Of a stretch of DNA of 64,000 bases, positions 58,378-64,000 are shown piece by piece. The position numbers were made by a program, and so were the translations under genes. The DNA lies in the NCBI GenBank assembly GCA_964247975.1, contig CAXTWH010000009.1:68564-132563 (forward strand), read 5' to 3'. Position 1 is the first letter of the stretch; each line of letters starts with the position of its first letter. This DNA comes from KBS-96 sp964247975 (GTDB lineage: Bacteria > Acidobacteriota > Terriglobia > Bryobacterales > Bryobacteraceae). The notes under the pieces are model-generated. The model saw only the letters and a program-made list of their open reading frames with translations, searched no databases and was not told the origin of the DNA.

Positions 58378-60050
58378 CGCGGCTGGCCCTCGGTAATCAC
58401 TGACAGTTCAACTTGTTTAGTTTCATTTTCGGTCAGGTTGACGCTGACCGCTTGATTGTCAAACTTGCGCATCACCTCGCGATTGCGGTATTCCAAGTTC
58501 TCTATTGAAGAAAATGTATAAACATGATAAGCGCCCGGTGCAAGGCCGGAAAAGCTAAACTGGCCACCACCAAAGCCGAACTCAACTATTTCCATCGGCG
58601 AGCGATTGTCCGGAACAATCAAAACAAATGTCGCCGAAGACGGCTGCCCGTTTTTGAGCGTACCGGTAATGGTTGCTCCTCCAGCATGAAATACAGCTTG
58701 AATAGGTGGGGGAGTAGTGCCGTTAGCAATAACCAAATTGTTTTCGACTAAGTCCGTTTGCCCGGAGCGCAGAGAAACAACATAGCCTTGTCCTCCAGAT
58801 CCTGCTGTTACGTGGTAGGTACCGGGCATGACGTTTTGAAACAGGTTGTTGTCTTGTTCATTGCCGCCGCTGAACGCTGAAGCAGAATAGCCAAAGGCGC
58901 TCAAAGAATTTTTAACGAATGCGGTCGATTGAACCGGAGCAAGGTGAAGCTGAACCGGTATTTGCGTATTTGTAGTAGCGGAAGAACTTTCCACTTCCAA
59001 GCGAACCGGAATGTTCACCCCCGGTTGCATCTCCACTGCGACTCCTTCCACATCGGCATTGGAAACTCCAACCGGCGCGCTTCCGTAAAGCGTAGAGTTG
59101 TTGTGGGCAGTGGCGCTTACGGAAATTGAATAATCTCCCGGCGGCACGTGGTGAAAAGTAAACCGGCTTCCCTGGCGGCTTGCGCCGGCAGATATCATGT
59201 TTCCTTCATGATCAACCAAGCTAATGTTGCTACGGTCTTCTGACGCACCCGCTATGATGCCGCTGACCGTATAGGCTTTAGTCACCGTTTCAGAAAAATT
59301 AGCTTCCGCTGTTTGGCCGGGATAAACCTGAATCGGAGTTGCGCTAGTGCGATCCGGCGAACCGGAAAAATAAAGCGGCGGGTAAACCAAATCGAAATTT
59401 TCTCCGAAAGGCCGAACACCTTGAGAAAGAATGCGAACCGGGTGGGGAGTGGTTTCCACCAGATATTTGCCGGGAATTAAATCCACAAGGCGGTACACGC
59501 CCGCGCTGTCGGTGCTGGCAGCGGTGCGCTCTTCCCAATGCGATTCCCCGTTCATCACTCGCAGATAAGCCGTGCGTAAAATCATGCCCTCAATCGGATC
59601 GCCCCCGGTTGTAGTCACCCGTCCGGTGATGCTGCCGGTCGGATACAGAAGCACTTTGGCCTCGGTGGATTCTTTGCCGACCTGCACGGTGGGAATCGGC
59701 CCGGAACTGAGGCCCATTTCCTGCGGAGTGAAGAAACCGGGCTTCTGGGCCGTGAGCATGGCGGAGGCTTCGGGCAAGTTTTCAAACGAGAAACGCCCGT
59801 CCGGACCGGTCATAGTCATCTTCTGCGCCATGCTGTTCAAACGCACCAGCGCCTTGCTGATCGGCTCTCCCGTAGTTCCGTTAACAACGGTGCCGGTCAG
59901 CGTGTAGGGGCCGGTAGCAGGAGGTGGAGGATTTTGCAATTGACTGATCGCAAGTTGTTGAGAACCACCTGCCGGCGTGTAAAACTGCTGACTTAACAGC
60001 GCAGTCACAGTTGCAACCAATAACACTATTGAAAGCCAAAATCGAGCCAT
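58374..60050 (-). CDS. secreted multi-domain carboxypeptidase-regulatory protein (copy A)
   Basis: 558 residues: an N-terminal span acting as a signal (FWLSIVLLVATVTALLSQQFY), domain YTLTGTVVNGTTGEPISKALVRLNSMAQKMTMTGPDGRFSFENLPEASAMLTAQKPGF, further domains (GSITGRVTTTGGDPIEGMILR, VSGIIAGASEDRSNISLV) and a C-terminal FSFSGLAPGAYHVYTFSSIENLEYRNREVMRKF. It is a paralogue of copy B, sharing layout and the YR/EYA..EV..F ending, with the stop of copy A overlapping the ATG of copy B. The two were probably duplicated in tandem. Confidence 0.8.
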   Translation of the reverse strand: MARFWLSIVLLVATVTALLSQQFYTPAGGSQQLAISQLQNPPPPATGPYTLTGTVVNGTTGEPISKALVRLNSMAQKMTMTGPDGRFSFENLPEASAMLTAQKPGFFTPQEMGLSSGPIPTVQVGKESTEAKVLLYPTGSITGRVTTTGGDPIEGMILRTAYLRVMNGESHWEERTAASTDSAGVYRLVDLIPGKYLVETTPHPVRILSQGVRPFGENFDLVYPPLYFSGSPDRTSATPIQVYPGQTAEANFSETVTKAYTVSGIIAGASEDRSNISLVDHEGNMISAGASRQGSRFTFHHVPPGDYSISVSATAHNNSTLYGSAPVGVSNADVEGVAVEMQPGVNIPVRLEVESSSATTNTQIPVQLHLAPVQSTAFVKNSLSAFGYSASAFSGGNEQDNNLFQNVMPGTYHVTAGSGGQGYVVSLRSGQTDLVENNLVIANGTTPPPIQAVFHAGGATITGTLKNGQPSSATFVLIVPDNRSPMEIVEFGFGGGQFSFSGLAPGAYHVYTFSSIENLEYRNREVMRKFDNQAVSVNLTENETKQVELSVITEGQPR

Positions 60051-60192
60051 AAGCGCACTGTATTAGACGGTGGGAGCGTGTAAAAAAGTTTATCGAAAGG
60101 AGAATTTAAAATGAATTTCGCGGCTAAACCGGACAAAAACAGGAGATGTTCCGGGCTGCGTATTAGCATTGATCGGGAGATCCAAATTCGAA

Positions 60193-60921
60193 ATGTCTGT
60201 TTCTTTGAAAGACCAAACAGTTTTAGTGGTTGGCGCATCGAGCGGTATCGGCCGCGCTACGGCGGTGCTGCTGGCCAAAGAAGGCGCTAAGGTCATGGCC
60301 GCCGCGCGCCGGGAAGACCGTTTGCAGAAGCTGCAATCGGAATTGAAGTCGGACGGCCACGCGATTGAAGTGAAAACAGCGGACGCTTCCAATCCCGATG
60401 AGATGGACCAACTGGCGGCAGAAACCAAACAGCATTTCGGAAAAATCGATATTTTGATATACGCTACCGGAACCAACACGCCGGACCGCAGCATGAGCCG
60501 TTTAAAACCCGCCATCTGGAACGAACTGATTAGTGTAAATTTGAACGGGGCTTATTACGCGACCCAGGCTGTTCTGCCCGCCATGCGTGAAGCAAAGAAC
60601 GGATATCTGATCTATGTGGCTTCCATTTCCGGGCTGGTGCCGGACGTGTCCGGCGCGGCGTACCAGGCATCGAAGCGCGGCATGGTGGGGCTGGCTCATG
60701 CGATCCGCGTGGAGGAGCGCGAAAACGGCATACGCACTTGCGCGGTATGTCCGGGCCTGGTGGAAACGGAGATTCTGGAAAAACGCCCGGTGAAGCCGAG
60801 TGCGGATGTGCTGGCGAAAGCCTTACAGCCGGAAGACGTGGCGGAGCTGATTGTTTCGATAGCGAAACTGCATCCGCGAGTAAATATCCCGGAAGTGCAG
60901 ATTATGCCGACTCTGATCTAA
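60193..60921 (+). CDS. short-chain dehydrogenase/reductase
   Basis: 242 residues from ATG 60193 (an earlier TTG adds eight residues). Nucleotide-binding VLVVGASSGIGRATAVLLAKEGAKVMAAARRE, the NNAG-equivalent IYATGTN, active-site Ser in VASISGL and Tyr/Lys in YQASKRG, and the VCPGLVETEI loop. Classical SDR with NAD(P). The Arg residues in AAARRED at the end of strand two suggest NADPH. Substrate unknown; its neighbours do not reveal a pathway. It is convergent with the beta-lactamase gene. Confidence 0.92.
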   Translation: MSVSLKDQTVLVVGASSGIGRATAVLLAKEGAKVMAAARREDRLQKLQSELKSDGHAIEVKTADASNPDEMDQLAAETKQHFGKIDILIYATGTNTPDRSMSRLKPAIWNELISVNLNGAYYATQAVLPAMREAKNGYLIYVASISGLVPDVSGAAYQASKRGMVGLAHAIRVEERENGIRTCAVCPGLVETEILEKRPVKPSADVLAKALQPEDVAELIVSIAKLHPRVNIPEVQIMPTLI

Positions 60922-60927
60922 ATCTGC

Positions 60928-61965
60928 TCAATAGGCATCAATTACCGCTGCCGCCATTTTTGCCATGACTGACGCCCGTTTTGCTGAGGAGGCCCGAGAA
61001 TTTTTAATAAACACCGCAATGGCAATCTGCCGGCCATCGGGAGCGGTCAGAATGCCAACGTCATTAGTAGCCACGGTGATTCCGCGCCATGTTCCGCTCG
61101 TGCCTGTTTTATGAGCAATCGTCCAACCTTTGGACACACCGGCTTTCAGTCGATCGGGAAAGGTAACGGTTTGGCCCATCACGTCCAGTAAGTATCTTGT
61201 GCAATCCGACGACAAAAGCTGCCCGGCTGCCAATCGTTGCAGCAGCGTTGCCATTGCTAGCGGAGTGGAGGTGTCCCGTACGTCGTGCTGATAAGCATCA
61301 AAAGCTTTTTCGCGTTCCGCTTCCGGTACGGCGGCGCGAGCTCGCTCAAGCACAGCTTTATCTGTGTATTCAGGCTTCCAGTTGAGGCCACCCGTTTCGG
61401 TTTGCAGATGCCGTTCATCGCGATCGATGCGAAGATCCGTAATCTGTTTTCGAACAAGAAAAGACTGGATTACCGGTAAACCGCCTAGCTTATTGATCAG
61501 GATGTCCGTCGCGGCGCTATCGCTGTCTACAATGGCCCGGCGAACCAAATCTCCTACCGTCGTGCGGAACTCGCCTTGCGTCAAAACAAGGTCAGCTATC
61601 GGCTGAACATTCAAACTGAGGTCCTGTTTATGGATGATCACGGGTGTATCTAACTGCCATGAGTTTGAGTCAACTGCATCCAGCACAGTTATCGCCACTA
61701 CCAACTTCATCACGCTTTGCAAGGAAAAACGCTCCTGCCCGGCTAGACAGACTGCCACAACGGCATCCTTGGCGCAAACGCCCACGCGGCCATCTTCCAA
61801 TTCACCCGCTGCCTTGACAAACGCGCGGTGAAGCTTATAAGTATCAAGCGACGCGCCCTCAAGAGAACCAATAAAGCTGTACGCTAAAATCAGCCAGACG
61901 CCGGCAGCAGTACTAGACCTTTTGTTGGGCTTAAGAGAACGGTTTTCCGGCAGGGCGTCAGCCAT
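60928..61965 (-). CDS. class A serine beta-lactamase (PER/CfxA-like branch)
   Basis: 345 residues with an N-terminal export segment (AAGVWLILAYSFIGSLEGAS). Active site Ser84-x-x-Lys87 in FSLQSVMKL, the second motif DSDSAATD (SDS in place of SDN), an omega-loop Glu in IDRDERHLQTETGGLNW, and HKTGTSG (KTG). Length and the DERHLQTE..NW loop resemble subclass A2 enzymes. It should hydrolyse beta-lactams in the periplasm. Mature size is slightly larger than usual. It is unlinked to the BlaI/M56 pair, 8 kb away. Confidence 0.88.
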   Translation of the reverse strand: MADALPENRSLKPNKRSSTAAGVWLILAYSFIGSLEGASLDTYKLHRAFVKAAGELEDGRVGVCAKDAVVAVCLAGQERFSLQSVMKLVVAITVLDAVDSNSWQLDTPVIIHKQDLSLNVQPIADLVLTQGEFRTTVGDLVRRAIVDSDSAATDILINKLGGLPVIQSFLVRKQITDLRIDRDERHLQTETGGLNWKPEYTDKAVLERARAAVPEAEREKAFDAYQHDVRDTSTPLAMATLLQRLAAGQLLSSDCTRYLLDVMGQTVTFPDRLKAGVSKGWTIAHKTGTSGTWRGITVATNDVGILTAPDGRQIAIAVFIKNSRASSAKRASVMAKMAAAVIDAY

Positions 61966-61983
61966 CGTTATAAAACAAATAAG

Positions 61984-63624
61984 CTACTTATCTTCCGAAA
62001 CACAAGCAAAATTCGCTGCATCATTCTTGCTGCCGTTGCCTTTATATTGGGCAATCTGCGGATAAACACAGAGCGGGCGCGTCATTTGAATTTCCCGCGA
62101 AGACTTTGTATCGGAATACTTGGTAGCAATAATATCATTCGGTGCAACACCCTGTTCCACCCATTGTTCAAGCGCGGTGTAGATGCTGTGCTGCGCGTCA
62201 TGCTGCGGAAGTGTGCTGAACTGGCCAAAGCTGCTAGGCCCAGGACCGCCGATGCAATGCTGCATCCCAGGAACCATATACAAGCGCACAAAACTTTCGG
62301 TGGCGGCGCGGCCCATCCTGGCTTGAACGCTCCCGTAATAATTAATCGTGTTCAGCGCGGAAATAGCCGGATCGTTCCAGCCGTGGTACAGAATTAGCTT
62401 GCCGCCGCGCTTTTGAAAGGCTCCCAAATCGGGGTTGGTTGAATTAAGGGCTTGGCTCGCTTTTGTATCGGCTTGCTGGACGTTCGAGTCGGTGGCGGTT
62501 TTGCCGATGGTCCAGTTCGGATCGTTGTAAACCATGGCGCGGAAAAAGCCGTTCACGTAAGCAGCGCCTTCGCTTTTGCCGGGAGCCGAACCGAGAACCC
62601 AGTTTTTCCATCCGCCATCGCCTTCTTCACTGCCGGGCAGCAGGCCGGGAAAGATTGGCTGGTTTTGCAAAGTGCTTCCTCCTGCATAAATTTTTTTGAG
62701 CGATGCCACTTGCGCGGCGGTCAGGCAGGAGTTCGATTCACTTTCCTTGCACAACAGAACCGAAGGATCGAAATGGCATTTCGAAGGATTATTGAGAATG
62801 CCGTCTTTCACGCCATCCTGGGCATCGCAGGCGGCCAGCACCGCCGAACTGATGGCCGGTATCTTGGTTTGTGGAATAAAACTGGCGTTATTGTGTAGAA
62901 GACTGTTCCACACATCAGCGCCTCCGGCCAGCAGATGTGTCCAATAATTTGCCGGTGCGCCGGCCAGAATGCCGTCGTAATCTGCGGGAAACCGCTGTGC
63001 TTCCATCAACGCTTCGCGCCCGCCATCCGAACAACTGCCGAAATAAGAATGCTGCGGAGCTTTTTGATAAAACGCTTTCATCAACAATTTCGATTTTTCG
63101 GTCATTTCGTGAATAGCCCGGTAACCGAAATCGACAATTTTTTCCGGATGGCCCAATGCCCAGCTTGCGTCCGTTGCTTCTCCCTGATGTCCGGTGTCGG
63201 TGCCGGCAGCGGCATAGTTCTGCTGCAAAGCTCCGGCCATTTGGCTGTAAGAGATAGAACCGGCGAAGCCGCCGTTTCCTTCACCTTGAAACTTATGGTT
63301 CCAACGGGAAACAGGCATCCAAACTTCTATGTTGATCTGTGAATCCCGGCTAGGCTTGATTTGGGCAACGACGCGGCAGAACGGCGGCGATTGTTTGTAA
63401 ATGTCAGCCTCCGGCGCATTCGCATTCATGTGAGGCGGAACAAACGTTCCGGCAGCTACCGTTTCAGCGAGGGTAACTGTTGTATCGGGCAGCGACAAAC
63501 GAGCTAGATTTCGGCACGATTCAGCGTTGATAGTTTGTGCTTTGCTTTGGCCGAACACAAAAAAGCAGCTAACAATCAACATAACAGTATGAATTTGAAC
63601 TTTGCCGAAAGATAAGCGCAGCAT
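61984..63624 (-). CDS. secreted tannase/feruloyl esterase-family hydrolase
   Basis: 546 residues from ATG 63624, which begins the signal peptide (TVMLIVSCFFVFGQSKAQ); an in-frame start 33 bases earlier is less likely. Catalytic features of the tannase family: nucleophile Ser in FGSCSDGGREALMEAQRFPADYDGILAGAPANYW, Asp in HGWNDPAISALNTINYY and His in GMQHCIGGPGPSSF. The two Cys (GSCSDG, GMQHC) fit the family's conserved disulfide next to the active site. It should release gallic or ferulic acid from plant phenolic esters. Confidence 0.9.
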   Translation of the reverse strand: MLRLSFGKVQIHTVMLIVSCFFVFGQSKAQTINAESCRNLARLSLPDTTVTLAETVAAGTFVPPHMNANAPEADIYKQSPPFCRVVAQIKPSRDSQINIEVWMPVSRWNHKFQGEGNGGFAGSISYSQMAGALQQNYAAAGTDTGHQGEATDASWALGHPEKIVDFGYRAIHEMTEKSKLLMKAFYQKAPQHSYFGSCSDGGREALMEAQRFPADYDGILAGAPANYWTHLLAGGADVWNSLLHNNASFIPQTKIPAISSAVLAACDAQDGVKDGILNNPSKCHFDPSVLLCKESESNSCLTAAQVASLKKIYAGGSTLQNQPIFPGLLPGSEEGDGGWKNWVLGSAPGKSEGAAYVNGFFRAMVYNDPNWTIGKTATDSNVQQADTKASQALNSTNPDLGAFQKRGGKLILYHGWNDPAISALNTINYYGSVQARMGRAATESFVRLYMVPGMQHCIGGPGPSSFGQFSTLPQHDAQHSIYTALEQWVEQGVAPNDIIATKYSDTKSSREIQMTRPLCVYPQIAQYKGNGSKNDAANFACVSEDK

Positions 63625-63761
63625 GTGGGGATTATGGTAGCAGGGCCGGATAGACAATCTGTAATCCGATGCAACCTGAAATCCCGGTTTTTCATCACAC
63701 TTGTTCTTCTGTTTTCAATTTCAGCTTTACGTTCATTTACTGCAACCTGGATAATAATTCT

Positions 63762-64000
63762 TTGAAATATCTTATTTTTGGTTTAACCCTTTTTGTGGCT
63801 GCTCCATTGTTAATTTTGGCGCAGAACCCCGTGAATCTGCCCGGACAAGTCGGTCCCACTTTGAGCGCCAAGCCTTTTTCAGTAAGGGAGAAATTCGACT
63901 ACCGGGTGGTGCAAAGTATTGGACTGCGCGGATTTTTAGGCGCGGCAGTCGGCGCCGGCTTTGGGCAGGTAGCCGGTCATCCGGTGGAATGGGGTGGAGG
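63762..64000 (+). CDS. secreted protein, 5' part only (runs off the window end)
   Basis: A frame starting TTG (MKYLIFGLTLFVAAPLLILAQ signal peptide, cleavage after about residue 20) continues open to the last base, with PVNLPGQVGPTLSAKPFSVREKFDYRVVQSIGLRGFLGAAVGAGFGQVAGHPVEWGG. An in-frame ATG at 63669 is an alternative but would put the signal sequence 31 residues inside. The R.FLGAA.GAGFGQ...HP.EWG part resembles a family of acidobacterial membrane-anchored hypothetical proteins. Function unknown; 3' end missing. Confidence 0.7.
   Translation, partial: MKYLIFGLTLFVAAPLLILAQNPVNLPGQVGPTLSAKPFSVREKFDYRVVQSIGLRGFLGAAVGAGFGQVAGHPVEWGG

Noticed and set aside
1..64000. CRISPR arrays, tRNA genes, rRNA genes and complete insertion sequences
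   Set aside because: No regularly spaced direct repeats, no cloverleaf with a GTTCGA-type arm, no rRNA core sequence and no intact transposase were seen, although a covariance-model search could still find a weak RNA.

Overview
The window reads as chromosomal DNA of an Acidobacteriota member, most likely in the Bryobacterales/Solibacter neighbourhood. This is inferred from gene content, not from a marker gene. The clues are two tandem ABC permeases of the acidobacterial duplicated orphan permease (ADOP) type, an Oar-like TonB-dependent receptor with an N-terminal carboxypeptidase-regulatory domain, several secreted carboxypeptidase-regulatory-domain proteins, a 3-keto-disaccharide hydrolase (DUF1080) protein, a tannase-type esterase, and a protein with the STGPKT...GK.RS..NA..HG motif that is often multicopy in this phylum. 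No rRNA, tRNA, CRISPR array or complete insertion sequence was found.

Layout. 1-5.3 kb: the tail of araA, a DUF1080 protein, a fused MFS/spermidine-synthase-like protein and a PIN-type toxin-antitoxin pair with a clear operator. 5.6-8.6 kb: TonB receptor. 9.1-13.4 kb: purC-cvpA-gph-mutS-like run, convergent with a free-standing Smr gene. 13.4-26 kb: mostly minus strand, holding secreted proteins, a luciferase-like oxidoreductase, bacillithiol deacetylase bshB1, the two ADOP permeases, a peroxiredoxin, ydcF and acpS, plus AlaX on the plus strand. 26-35 kb: stress and signalling genes (ferritin-like protein, zinc alcohol dehydrogenase, response regulators, a stand-alone nuoI, a DUF3309 peptide, a CusS/CusR-like two-component system, LolA). 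35-38.7 kb: a housekeeping DNA block in which the SRP RNA gene, dnaX, ybaB/ebfC, recR and lexA are read in that order. 38.7-39.3 kb: a second toxin-antitoxin pair behind a perfect palindrome. 41.1-45.8 kb: a distinctive module with an AT-rich leader, a possible 20-residue peptide, a membrane-anchored TPR-CHAT caspase-like protease, an ECF-type sigma factor and a membrane anti-sigma-like zinc protein, closed by a strong terminator. 45.8-51.3 kb: kdsC, tilS, ftsH and a HAD phosphatase. 51.5-53.5 kb: a BlaI/M56 (BlaR1-like) pair whose promoter abuts a decayed IS481-family transposase. 53.5-64 kb: secreted and periplasmic proteins, a UxaC-like amidohydrolase, an MsrP-like molybdoenzyme with its cytochrome b, tandem paralogous carboxypeptidase-regulatory proteins, an SDR, a class A beta-lactamase, a tannase-like esterase, and a secreted protein cut by the window end.

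The strongest candidate for an unusual system is the TPR-CHAT / ECF sigma / ZAS anti-sigma module (41.7-45.8 kb). Its parts resemble the protease-controlled sigma arm of type III-E CRISPR, but no CRISPR component is present. Several short features were found by direct reading: four small proteins, the SRP RNA, four terminators, two toxin-antitoxin operators, and the blaI and lexA promoter/operator regions.
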